Below are positions 26,231 to 34,653 of a stretch of DNA of 64,000 nt, in pieces. The position numbers and the translations under genes are program-made. The stretch covers positions 372,001 through 436,000 of the forward strand of contig NZ_KB905816.1 of the NCBI RefSeq assembly GCF_000381025.1, written 5' to 3'. Within the stretch, counting starts at the first letter, position 1. Each line of letters begins with the position of its first letter. The stretch comes from Streptomyces sulphureus DSM 40104. GTDB taxonomy: Bacteria; Actinomycetota; Actinomycetes; Streptomycetales; Streptomycetaceae. The notes beneath the pieces were generated by a model. It did no database searches, was not told the DNA's origin, and saw only the letters and a program-made list of their open reading frames with translations.

Positions 26231-27081
26231 AGTGTCGCCTGCGCGGTGCCGCCACGCTGTCCGGCCATCTGGGCCTGCACCTCGTCCCTGAGGTGAGTCC
26301 ACAGGTCGACCCGCAGCCGGCCGAACTCGGGCCCCTCCCGCACGCGGGTGTCGCGGGGGCGGCCGAACGGCACTCGGGTCTCGCTGAGCAGGGTTCCGGG
26401 ACGGGCCGTCATCACCACGACGCGGTCGGCGAGGACCAGTGCCTCTTCCAGACTGTGGGTGACGAAGACGACGGTGCGCCGCTCGGTCTGCGAGATGGTG
26501 AGCAGCTCCTCCTGGAGCATCTCCCGCATCTGTGCGTCGATGGCGGCGAACGGCTCGTCCATGAGCAGAATCTGGGGCTCGGTGGCGAGGGCGCGGGCGA
26601 TGGCGACTCGCTGCCGCATACCGCCGGAGAGGGTCTCTGGGTAGGCGTCGGCGAAGTCGGCGAGGCCGAGCCGGGCGAGCCACCGCATCGCGCGCTCGTT
26701 GGCATCCCGCCGCTCGACCCCCGCCGCGGCGAGGGCGAACTTCACGTTCCCGAGCACGGTCTTCCAGGGGAAGATGCCGAACCCCTGGAACACGGTGGCG
26801 ATCGGCGCGGGCGGATCGCCCTCGATGCGCACCGTCATCTCGCCAAAGGTCGGTGGAAGCAGCCCGGCGACGAGGCGTACGAAGGTGGACTTCCCGCAGC
26901 CGGAGGGCCCCACCAGGGAGACGAACTCCCCCTCGCCGATGTCGAGATCGAGCGGGCCGAGCGCGTGGACGGCGCCCGGCCCCGTGCCGAAGGAGCGCCC
27001 TATGCCCCGCGCGGAGATCTTCGCCGTTGGGCCGGAACTCGGATCTGCGGTCGTCTGGACGTCGTCAAGATGCACTCTCAC
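26227..27081 (-). CDS. ABC transporter ATP-binding protein (SsuB/TauB type)
   Basis: A 284-residue ATPase: Walker A GPSGCGKST, Q-loop VFQGFGIFPWKTV, signature LSGGMRQRVAIARALA, Walker B ILLMDEPFAAID, and switch His in VFVTHSLEEAL. The GTG at 27081 lies just after GAGGAGGATCT; the ATG frame from 27201 has no comparable ribosome-binding site. It is the first gene of the operon ATPase-permease-binding protein-BVMO. Confidence 0.95.
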   Translation of the reverse strand: MRVHLDDVQTTADPSSGPTAKISARGIGRSFGTGPGAVHALGPLDLDIGEGEFVSLVGPSGCGKSTFVRLVAGLLPPTFGEMTVRIEGDPPAPIATVFQGFGIFPWKTVLGNVKFALAAAGVERRDANERAMRWLARLGLADFADAYPETLSGGMRQRVAIARALATEPQILLMDEPFAAIDAQMREMLQEELLTISQTERRTVVFVTHSLEEALVLADRVVVMTARPGTLLSETRVPFGRPRDTRVREGPEFGRLRVDLWTHLRDEVQAQMAGQRGGTAQATL

Positions 27082-27206
27082 AGATCCTCCTCGATCCGCC
27101 CGAACCGCCGGTGAACAGCGGGGGTTCGGGACGTCGGAGCCGATGCTGCCCGGGCGAGGCTGACGGTAGGCCGACCCTGTGAGCTGGTCAATGCTTTCCA
27201 CATTCT

Positions 27207-27214
27207 ATATTATC
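27207..27214. promoter_or_regulatory. ATATTATC element in the importer promoter
   Basis: An AT-rich block about 126 bp upstream of the ATPase start. On the minus strand it reads GTGGATAATATAGAAT and shares GATAATAT with the dyad upstream of the GntR gene. In such GC-rich DNA this 8-mer is rare. It may be an operator or a -10 region. Confidence 0.35.
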
Positions 27215-27754
27215 CACTGATTCAACTCCCCGGCTTGCGACCTCAGTTGACGCCGCGGCAATCACGCTGCGCACGTGGAATGCGACCGCCGGAGGCTTGG
27301 ACGCTCGGCGCCGCGTGCGGAGAGAGCGCAACGGTGGTCGCCGACGGTTCCGTGGCGGCGCAGGTACCCGTGGTCGAAGACGGCCGGCCGGGGCCGGGCT
27401 GATGCATCCGAAGGAGGCGACGTCCTCCCGACAGCAGGTACCGGCCATGCCGCGCCCTCGCCGCCTTGGCTAGACGGGCCGTCAGATTAGAGCTGGCCCC
27501 ACGCCGGGACAACCGTCGCACGCAAACAAAAACAGCAGGGAAACGTCACTTTTTGTCCGCATCCACACAAGAATTGTGACCCACGGCGGCAGCTCCAGCG
27601 GCAGACTTTTGATGCATACTTCGTCAGAACAATCTGGACAGCGGCGGGTTCGGACTCCACACTCGTCTGACATCGCGTACCACACCAGCCAGCACGACGA
27701 CCGCTCTCCCGCCCGCCCCGATCGGTGCGGGAGAGCGCACGAGAGGTGGCAGCA
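27215..27754. other. Divergent promoter region, importer operon / MhpA-like gene
   Basis: About 540 bp without a convincing gene. From 27480 to 27640 the DNA is notably AT-richer (AAACAAAAACAGC, CTTTTTGTCC, TTTTGATGCATAC) and likely holds the promoter of the plus-strand hydroxylase. A small frame at 27188-27448 has no ribosome-binding site. Confidence 0.5.
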
Positions 27755-29371
27755 GTGACCGGTGACGACGCCGACGTCCTCGTGGTGGGTGCCGGCCCTG
27801 CCGGCCTGACCCTGGCCAACCTGCTCACCGAAGCCGGCGTCTCGGTGATCGTGCTGGAACGCAACGAGCACATCATCGACCACGCCAGGGCCGTCGGCAT
27901 CGACGACGAAGCGATCCGCACCCTTCAGACCTTCCGCCTCGCCGAGACGGTGCTCGCCAACTCCCTACAGAACGCGCCCATCCGCTACCACGATTCACGC
28001 GGCAGGGTCCTCACCCACGTCGCGCCCACGGCACGCCCCTACGGCTGGCCGCGCCGCAACCTCTTCCACCAGCCGTTCCTGGAGGAGCGCCTCCGCGAGG
28101 CCCTGGTGAACGCCGCGGGCCCGCAGGCCCTGCGCACCGGACACGAGGTGGTCGGCCTGGAGCAGGACGCCGACGGAGTGCGCCTGACGGTCAGGACGGT
28201 AGGCGAACGCCGCTCCCTTCGCGCCCGGTTCGCGGTGGGCGCCGACGGCGGACGCAGCTTCGTGCGCGACGCCGTCGGCGTACGGCTGCACGGCACCACC
28301 GCACCGAGCAAGTGGCTGGTCGTGGACGTCTCCAAGGACAGCTGGGACGCCCCGTACTCCGCCGTCTACACCTCGGCCGACCGGCCGGCCATGACCATTC
28401 CGCTCCCCTTCGGGCTGCGGCGGTTCGAATTCCGGATCAAACCGGCCGAGGACCCGGAGGCCTTCGCAGCCGAGGGGAACGTCGCCGCGATGCTGCGCCG
28501 GTTCTACCCCACGGGCGAGCTGCCCACGGTGGTCCGCAGTCGGGTCTACTGGCACCACTCGCGGACGGCCTCCGCCTTCAGGTCGGGGTCCGTCTTCCTC
28601 GCGGGCGACGCGGCGCATCTGCAGCCGCCGTTCTTCGGCCAGGGCATGAACTCCGGACTGCGGGACGTGACCAACCTGTACTGGAAGCTGGCCGCCGCCG
28701 TCGAAGGCCGGGGCGGCGACGCTCTATTGGACTCCTACGACCGGGAACGCCGCCCCACCGCCGACGCGATGGTCGCCTTCGCGACCCAGATGGGCAGGTA
28801 CTACAAGGCGCGCAACCGCTTCACCGAGAGCGTACGCAACGCCCTCTTCCGCGGGTTGCAGCGCGTCCCCGGAGGCCGCGACTACATCCTCCAGATGAAG
28901 TACAAGCCGGCCCCCCGCTATACCGAGGGCTTGGTGGTGGACGGGCGGAACGCGGCACGGACCTCGCTGCTCGGGCGCGCCTTCCCTCAGCCGCAGGTCT
29001 CCACCGCCGACGGCCGACGCCGCCTCGACGACGTCCTCGGCGTCCGCACCGCCGTCCTCGCCCTCGCTCCCGACGCCACCGCGGCTCTGACCGACCGGAC
29101 CCTCGAGGGCATCCGTGCACAGGGCGGTGTGGTGTTCCAGTCTGCACCGCCGGGGATCTTCGAGCGGGCGTCGGTGGCCGTGCGCCAGGCCCAGCTCGAC
29201 CGCGGGGTCCTCGAACTCACCGACACCGACGGGACGTTGCGCGACCTGCTGCTCGCCCACCCGGACGACCAGCTCTACGTCATCCGCCCGGACCGCTACG
29301 TCGGCGCCACCGCACGCGCCGCCGACGCCGACCGCATCCTCGGGGAGTACCTCGCTCTGCTCGACGGATAG
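27755..29371 (+). CDS. MhpA-like FAD-dependent aromatic hydroxylase
   Basis: A 538-residue class A flavoprotein monooxygenase: GxGxxG (VVGAGPAGLTLANLL) near residue 12, the DG motif ARFAVGADGGRSFVR, and the GD motif VFLAGDAAHLQPPFFGQGMNSG. The length and C-terminal thioredoxin-like region match the 3-(3-hydroxyphenyl)propionate hydroxylase (MhpA) family, which hydroxylates phenolic acids before ring cleavage. The true substrate may differ; no meta-cleavage dioxygenase is visible in this window. GTG 27755 follows GAGAGGTGGCAGCA. Confidence 0.88.
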   Translation: MTGDDADVLVVGAGPAGLTLANLLTEAGVSVIVLERNEHIIDHARAVGIDDEAIRTLQTFRLAETVLANSLQNAPIRYHDSRGRVLTHVAPTARPYGWPRRNLFHQPFLEERLREALVNAAGPQALRTGHEVVGLEQDADGVRLTVRTVGERRSLRARFAVGADGGRSFVRDAVGVRLHGTTAPSKWLVVDVSKDSWDAPYSAVYTSADRPAMTIPLPFGLRRFEFRIKPAEDPEAFAAEGNVAAMLRRFYPTGELPTVVRSRVYWHHSRTASAFRSGSVFLAGDAAHLQPPFFGQGMNSGLRDVTNLYWKLAAAVEGRGGDALLDSYDRERRPTADAMVAFATQMGRYYKARNRFTESVRNALFRGLQRVPGGRDYILQMKYKPAPRYTEGLVVDGRNAARTSLLGRAFPQPQVSTADGRRRLDDVLGVRTAVLALAPDATAALTDRTLEGIRAQGGVVFQSAPPGIFERASVAVRQAQLDRGVLELTDTDGTLRDLLLAHPDDQLYVIRPDRYVGATARAADADRILGEYLALLDG

Positions 29372-29427
29372 CCGACCAGCCGGCGGACCGCCCGTACGGC
29401 CGGTCCGGTGGCGAGCGAAGGAGCACC

Positions 29428-29850
29428 ATGCGGGACTGGACGACGAGCGGCGTGCGGTGGGCGTCGGTCGCGGGTACATCGGCCCGGAGACAGCGGCGAC
29501 GCTCGTCGGCACCGGCCTCCGGGGCTCCGCCGTCGAGGCACGGGAGCGGCGATGGCGCGGGGCGACTCGCCCGCGGACTCCGCGTACTATGCCCGCCCGC
29601 GCCGCTCAGCCCGCGTACGGCCGCACTTCGGTGCGGGCGTGGACTCGGCGCTTACCGCGTCGGGACGCCCGGAGGGTGTACGGCAACCCCCCGGCGCCGA
29701 ACTCCGTGCGGGTCTCCCGCCGGTGGGGGTCGGTATCGGCCCTCGCCCCGCCGGCGAGGGCCGGCGCCCGCGCAACCGACGGCGCGAAGGTCCCGGCCGG
29801 GACTGCGCGGTTCGCGGGCGGGGCCCGGAGCGCGCCCTTCCGGGAGGGCA
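29428..29850 (+). pseudogene. Decayed ferredoxin reductase-like flavoprotein gene
   Basis: Similarity to rhodocoxin/ferredoxin reductases continues across two reading frames. The first gives LDDERRAV..GRGYIGPETAATLVGTGLRGSAVEARER, matching the NAD-binding region. After a shift near 29550 the second gives SAYYARPRRSARVRPHFGAG, then GRPEGVRQPPGAELRAGLPPVGVGIGPR. The order and spacing match the family, but both ends are missing and key glycines are lost, so it is a relic. It lies between the hydroxylase and the ligase genes. Confidence 0.6.
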
Positions 29851-29865
29851 GCCGCCAGGAGGAGT

Positions 29866-30050
29866 TGAGGCATGCGGTGCTGCCGCGGCTGCGGTGGGGA
29901 CGCGAGCACGTCGTCGACCGCTGCCCGATCGCGCCCTACGGAACCGTCCGCTCCTGGGAGCGGGTCCGGCACCCGACCGGCCCCGAACTCGCCGGCCACG
30001 TCCTCTTCGTGATCGTCGCGGTCCCGCCGAACCGGGGCCCCCGACCCTCG
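29866..30050 (+). pseudogene. Possible remnant of a Zn-ribbon/OB-fold (DUF35) protein
   Basis: A short stretch in the frame of the downstream ligase, but upstream of its start, reads EHVVDRCPIAPYGTVRSW, then ERVRHPTGPELAGHVLFVIVAV. This resembles the OB-fold half of DUF35 acyl-CoA-associated proteins (GTVxSWTxVHxP pattern). Another frame gives CCRGCGG, a possible Zn-ribbon remnant. It is too short and disrupted to be a working gene. Confidence 0.35.
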
Positions 30051-30101
30051 CCCCGCCCCTCCATCTCCGTTCCTCAACAGCCCCTCGGGAGGCGACCTGT
30101 G

Positions 30102-31754
30102 ATGACCAACCGCGACGCTCCGTCAGGCGAGGGCCGCCCGCGCACGTCTACCGGCTCCACCACGACCACGGACGACGCACGGCTCGCCCCCTTCAGAGAC
30201 GGCACCTATCTGGACGGCACCGGGATATGGGACCTGGTCCTCCGGCGGGCCGAAGCGACCCCCGGCACCCAGCTGGTCGTCGACGAGACACGGCGGCGGA
30301 TGACCTTCGGCGAGTACCGGGACGCGGCGGAACGTGTCGCGGCGGGTCTCGCCGAGCGCGGGGTGCGCGCCGGAGACGTGGTCTCCTGGCAGCTGCCCAG
30401 CCGGATCGACACGATGGTGCTCCTCGCCGCACTCTCCCGACTCGGCGCCGTACAGAACCCGTTGATCATGATGTTGCGCGAGCCGGACGTGGAGTTCATC
30501 TGCCGCCAGGCGGGTAGCCGGTTCCTCATCGTCCCCGAGGAGTTCCGCGGGTACGGGCACGGCGCGATGGCCGACGCCCTCGCCCTGCGCCAGGAAGGGC
30601 TCCGGGTCGTGCGTACCGACGGCGGCCTGCCGGAAGCCGACCCCGTCGGGTTGCCGGAGGCCGAACACCCGGGCGTCGGCTGGCTGTTCTACACCTCGGG
30701 GACCACCTCAGCCCCCAAAGGCGCACGCCACGTCGATGCGGGACTGCTGGCCGCGGCGCGCACGTTCTGCACGGCGGTGGAGCCCGAGGGGGACGACGTG
30801 GTCGCCTCGCTCGCCCCGATGGCCCACGTCGGCGGCGTACTCCACGTCGTGGCCGCGTTGATGACCGGCGCACGGCTGGTCATCAGCGCGACCTACTCGC
30901 CGGCCGAGACCGCGCAACTGCTCAGCGAGGAGCGGGTGACGCTCGGCGGCTCGGGCGTGCCCTTCATCCGGGGGTTGCTGCAGGAGCAGCGCGCAGCGGC
31001 CCCGACCCGCCTCTTCCCCGAGGCGCGTGCGTGGCTGGTGGGCGGCGCGTCCAGGACGGAGGCGCTCCACCGGGAGGTGCGGGACGAGCTCGGTGGCGTC
31101 GGTGTCGTCTCCGGGTACGGGCTGACCGAGTGCCCATTCGTCAGCTGGGGGCGGCTCGACGACGGCGACCATGAGCACGCGACCGCCGACGGTCGTCCGG
31201 GGCCTGGCACGCACGTCCGGATCGTCGCCGGGGACGGTCGTGAGAAACCGGCGGGCGAGCCGGGCGAACTGCGGGTGAAAGCAGATCAGTTGATGCTCGG
31301 TTATGTGGACGGTGCTCTCGACGCCGAGGCGTTCGACGAGCGGGGGTACTTCCGGACGGGGGATCTCGCGGTCCTCGATGAGCGGCGGTTCCTGACGATC
31401 ACGGGCCGGATCAAGGACGTGATCATCAGGAACATGGAGAACATCCCCGCCCGCGAGGTGGAGATGCACCTCGCGACGCACCCGGACCTCGCAGACGTGG
31501 CGGTGATCGGGCTGCCGGACGAGCGCACCGGCGAGCGCGTCTGCGCCGTGGCGGTGGTGGCCGACGGACGGAGCGGGCCCACGTTGCAGGAAGTGTGCGG
31601 GCAGCTCTCGCAGCGTGGCCTCAACACGAGGAAACTCCCTGAGCAGTTGGAGTTCGTCGAGGAACTTCCGCGGAACGCGATGGGCAAGGTGGTCAAGACC
31701 GCGCTGCGCACACGGTTCGCGTCGGGGACACGGGCAGGGGGCGAACACGCCTGA
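30102..31754 (+). CDS. AMP-forming acyl-CoA ligase
   Basis: A 550-residue adenylate-forming enzyme. The P-loop is LFYTSGTTSAPKG, the A5 motif GYGLTECPF, A7 YFRTGDLA, A8 GRIKDVIIRNMENI and A10 PRNAMGKVVK with the catalytic Lys. It activates a carboxylic acid to its CoA ester; the class resembles FadD and cyclohexane/benzoate-like ligases, with substrate unclear. ATG 30102 follows CGGGAGGCGACC. The N-terminal frame extension upstream belongs to gene relics. Confidence 0.92.
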   Translation: MTNRDAPSGEGRPRTSTGSTTTTDDARLAPFRDGTYLDGTGIWDLVLRRAEATPGTQLVVDETRRRMTFGEYRDAAERVAAGLAERGVRAGDVVSWQLPSRIDTMVLLAALSRLGAVQNPLIMMLREPDVEFICRQAGSRFLIVPEEFRGYGHGAMADALALRQEGLRVVRTDGGLPEADPVGLPEAEHPGVGWLFYTSGTTSAPKGARHVDAGLLAAARTFCTAVEPEGDDVVASLAPMAHVGGVLHVVAALMTGARLVISATYSPAETAQLLSEERVTLGGSGVPFIRGLLQEQRAAAPTRLFPEARAWLVGGASRTEALHREVRDELGGVGVVSGYGLTECPFVSWGRLDDGDHEHATADGRPGPGTHVRIVAGDGREKPAGEPGELRVKADQLMLGYVDGALDAEAFDERGYFRTGDLAVLDERRFLTITGRIKDVIIRNMENIPAREVEMHLATHPDLADVAVIGLPDERTGERVCAVAVVADGRSGPTLQEVCGQLSQRGLNTRKLPEQLEFVEELPRNAMGKVVKTALRTRFASGTRAGGEHA

Positions 31755-31773
31755 TCTCCGCAGGCCCGGGAGA

Positions 31774-31807
31774 GGGGTACGGCCGCGCCCCTTCCCTCCC
31801 GTACCCC
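31774..31807 (+). terminator. Hairpin after the acyl-CoA ligase gene
   Basis: GGGGTACGG (31774-31782) pairs perfectly with CCGTACCCC (31799-31807) around a pyrimidine-rich 16-nt loop, 20 bp after the stop codon. It is a plausible terminator. Confidence 0.5.
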
Positions 31808-32321
31808 CGCAGGACCGGTGGCCGCACGAACCGCCATGTCGCATAAAATCTAACGCGTGCGTCGAGTACCTACCCTTGCCCGCCGCGACACCTCACACCA
31901 GCTCGCGCGAACCCTCGACGCGTAGCCCCGCACCCCCACCCTCGCTCTTCTCGCCTGCGTAACCAATCATTTGTGGGACGCAGCTCGCCGTACGGGCGAC
32001 TCCCCCGCCTTTTCACACTCACCCAGCACGGAGGGTTGTCTTCCCCGCGCGAGCTCGGTTACGTTTCTGGCGCTTCACGTATCTAACTCCATGTATCCCT
32101 TTCTTCGACGCTCCGGGCAACGCCCGGCGCGCCGGTGCGCGAGAGGGCCCGAACGCCGCCCCGGCGGCCACGGCAGACGGTGCGGCGCGAAGACGCAGAC
32201 GCCATCCGTCCCACCCCATGTGCGGGACCGGTGCCGTCCCACGCGAAAGCACCGCACCCCTTCCCCCGATGACCGCCGGCTCCCCAGGACGGCCCTCCCC
32301 ACTCACAGAAACGGAACCAGA
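31808..32321. other. Long upstream region of the MFS gene
   Basis: About 510 bp with no supported gene. AT-rich patches (GCATAAAATCTAACGCG near 31845, ACCAATCATTTGTGGG near 31962, ACGTATCTAACTCC near 32078) could be promoter or operator sites of the MFS gene. Confidence 0.45.
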
Positions 32322-33713
32322 ATGATGTCGCTCCCCGAATCCACGCGGTCCGATCCGACACCACCCTCCTCCACCTCACCGGAGATGATCGGTGCCAGGA
32401 TCGACCGACTCCCCCACGGCCGCTTCCAACGCCGTGTCCTCATCTGCACGGTCCTGGCGTTCATCTTCGAGATCGGGGACCAGAACGCCGCTGGTCTGAC
32501 GGCGAGCGCGATCCGCGACCGTTTCGACACCGACCTGACGGGCATCGCCTTCGCGGTCTCCGCCATGTACCTCGGCCTGCTGGTCGGAGCGGTACTCGCC
32601 GGTCAGGGCGACCGGTTCGGGCGCCGCTTCATGATCATCACCGGCATGGTGTCGATGTCCCTCTTCTCCGGGGTCAGCGCGATGTCCACCGGCATCGTGA
32701 TGCTGGTCCTCGTGCGCTTCCTGACGGGTATCGGGCTCGGCCTGATCTACATCAGCATCGTGGTCTACCTCTCCGAGGTCTTCCCCGTCCGGCGCCGCGC
32801 CTTCGCCGTAGGACTCGGCATCGGCATCGCCGCGCTGGGCTCCATCGGCCTCACCCAACTCGCCCGCGTCGTGGTTCCGTGGGGCGAGCACGGCTGGCGG
32901 ATCGTGTTCCTCGTCGGACTGCTGGGCCTGTTGGCCGTGCCGGTGTGCAGCAAACTCCCGGAATCACCCCGCTGGTTGGCCGCGCGAGGGCGCGGCGAGG
33001 AGGCCGACGCGACGCTGCGGGAGCTCGAGCGTGAGGCGGAGGAGCGCCACGGGCCCCTCCCGGAGCCGCAACTCCCGGAGAAATCACCGGGGTTGGAGGA
33101 CTCCCCGAAGGACGCCGCCACTCGTTCGCTCTTCCAGGGGAAGATGCTGGTAAGTCTCATCATGCTGATGGTCGTGTGGATCTGCTACTCGCTCGCGATG
33201 CAGGTGATGAACACGTGGACGCCGACGGTGCTCAGCCTGCGCGGCTTCAGCGACGCGGAGGCGCTCTCCACCACCTCGCAGCTCTTGGTCGGTTCGCTCA
33301 TCGGCTCCGCCGTGGCGATCACCGTCGGTGACCGGCTGCCCCGTCGCGGCGGCATCATCCTCTTCACCGGTCTCGCCGCCCTCGCCATGCTCACCTTCGG
33401 CCTCTCCGGCAGTCATCTGATCATCGTCCTCGCCGGCGCGACCGTGCACTTCACCATCGGCGCGGGGACGCCGCTGCTCAACGCGTACGCCGCCGAGCGG
33501 TTCCCGCCGCACCTGCGGTCGCGCGGCAGCGGATTCAGCTACTCGGTGGGCCGGTTCACCAACGTCATCGCCCCGTTCACGATCGCCGGAGTACTGGAGG
33601 CGCTGGGGTACAAGTCCGTCGCCTGGGGCGGCTTCGCAGCCTGGGGGCTGATCGCTCTGACGGTGCTGGTCCTCGGCGCCCGACGAGGAAGGCCCAGCGC
33701 CCCCATCGAATAG
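32322..33713 (+). CDS. MFS transporter, sugar/aromatic-acid importer type
   Basis: A 463-residue permease with 12 predicted membrane segments. The GxLxDRxGRR-type motif appears as GQGDRFGRRFMII after TM2, RFLTGIGLGLIYISIVVYLSEVFP lies around TM4, PESPRWL comes after TM6, and a charged central loop (residues about 215-260) precedes TM7. This layout fits the AAHS aromatic-acid or general metabolite:H+ symporters. Two adjacent ATGs (32322, 32325) follow GGAA. It probably imports the substrate of the surrounding catabolic genes. Confidence 0.88.
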   Translation: MMSLPESTRSDPTPPSSTSPEMIGARIDRLPHGRFQRRVLICTVLAFIFEIGDQNAAGLTASAIRDRFDTDLTGIAFAVSAMYLGLLVGAVLAGQGDRFGRRFMIITGMVSMSLFSGVSAMSTGIVMLVLVRFLTGIGLGLIYISIVVYLSEVFPVRRRAFAVGLGIGIAALGSIGLTQLARVVVPWGEHGWRIVFLVGLLGLLAVPVCSKLPESPRWLAARGRGEEADATLRELEREAEERHGPLPEPQLPEKSPGLEDSPKDAATRSLFQGKMLVSLIMLMVVWICYSLAMQVMNTWTPTVLSLRGFSDAEALSTTSQLLVGSLIGSAVAITVGDRLPRRGGIILFTGLAALAMLTFGLSGSHLIIVLAGATVHFTIGAGTPLLNAYAAERFPPHLRSRGSGFSYSVGRFTNVIAPFTIAGVLEALGYKSVAWGGFAAWGLIALTVLVLGARRGRPSAPIE

Positions 33714-33851
33714 GGCACTTACGGGGGCGCCGCCACGGCTCGGCTTCGGAACGAGCCGACGGGCACGACAGCAGAAGCGCGGAGAGACCGCAGGGGTTGA
33801 CGGCGCCCGACACCGTCGGCGCGCCGTCCCCAGGAGAGCGAGGGAGTCGAA

Positions 33852-34616
33852 ATGGGCCGAGAGCAGCTACGCCACCGCCGGATCATCATCACGGGCGGCG
33901 CGAGCGGCATGGGCGAGGGCCTCGTGCGGGCCTTCCCGCAACTGGGGGCCGAGGTCGTCTCGCTCGACCTGTCGAAGGACCCCGGGGAGACGATCGCCGC
34001 GGAGTCGGGGGCGGGGTTCGTGCAGTGCGACGTCTCACACAGGGAGTCGGTCGACGCCGCTGTGGACGAGGCGGTCGGACGCCTGGGCGGCCTCGACGTG
34101 CTCGTCCACGCGGCCGGCATCGCCCCGGGCGGGGCCGCCGAGGCCATCGACCTGGGCACCTGGGAGAAAGTCATGGCCGTCAACGCCACCGGCACCTTCC
34201 TCACCAACCAGGCGGTCTTCCGCCACCTGCGCGAAGATGGCGGTCAGATCCTCGACTTCGCCTCCGCGGCCGGGGTGCAGGGGTACCCGGGCAAGGCGGC
34301 CTATGCGGCCGGCAAGGGTGCCGTCACCGCCTGGGTCCGCTCGATCGCCGTCGAGTGGGCCCCCTACGGCATCACCGTCAACGCCGTCGCACCGGCGGTC
34401 TGGACGCCGATGTACGACCGGACCCGCGCCTCGATGACGTCCGAGCAACTCGCGGAACACGACGCGAAGATGGCTGAGTCGGTGCCGCTCGGCGGCCGAC
34501 TCGGCGATATCGCACGGGACTTCGTTCCGGTGATGGCCTTCCTCTGTAGCGCCGCCGCGCACTTCCTGACCGGCCAGGTCTTCCCCGTGGACGGCGGCAC
34601 CCTGATGATGCGCTGA
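33852..34616 (+). CDS. Short-chain dehydrogenase/reductase
   Basis: A 254-residue SDR. The cofactor motif is TGGASGMG, the catalytic Ser lies in LDFASAAGVQG, and Tyr-Lys in AYAAGKGAV (Y-x3-K kept with a Gly). C-terminal FPVDGGTLMMR. In place of the usual NNAG it has VHAAG. The ATG at 33852 follows GGGAGTCG. It is downstream of the MFS gene in the same direction and may oxidise an alcohol intermediate. Confidence 0.9.
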   Translation: MGREQLRHRRIIITGGASGMGEGLVRAFPQLGAEVVSLDLSKDPGETIAAESGAGFVQCDVSHRESVDAAVDEAVGRLGGLDVLVHAAGIAPGGAAEAIDLGTWEKVMAVNATGTFLTNQAVFRHLREDGGQILDFASAAGVQGYPGKAAYAAGKGAVTAWVRSIAVEWAPYGITVNAVAPAVWTPMYDRTRASMTSEQLAEHDAKMAESVPLGGRLGDIARDFVPVMAFLCSAAAHFLTGQVFPVDGGTLMMR

Positions 34617-34648
34617 GTGGGCGGGGGCGGAGCACCGCCCCTGCCCAC
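34617..34648. terminator. Hairpin between convergent SDR and CitE-like genes
   Basis: A 14-bp stem (34617-34630 with 34635-34648, one G-T pair) and AGCA loop start right after the SDR stop and end 6 bp before the opposite gene's stop. Shared bidirectional terminator. Confidence 0.75.
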
Positions 34649-34653
34649 CGGAG

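Noticed and set aside
29115-30101. A 329-codon N-terminal extension of the acyl-CoA ligase
   Set aside because: It overlaps the hydroxylase gene and contains relics of other genes; the ligase has its own ribosome-binding site at 30102.
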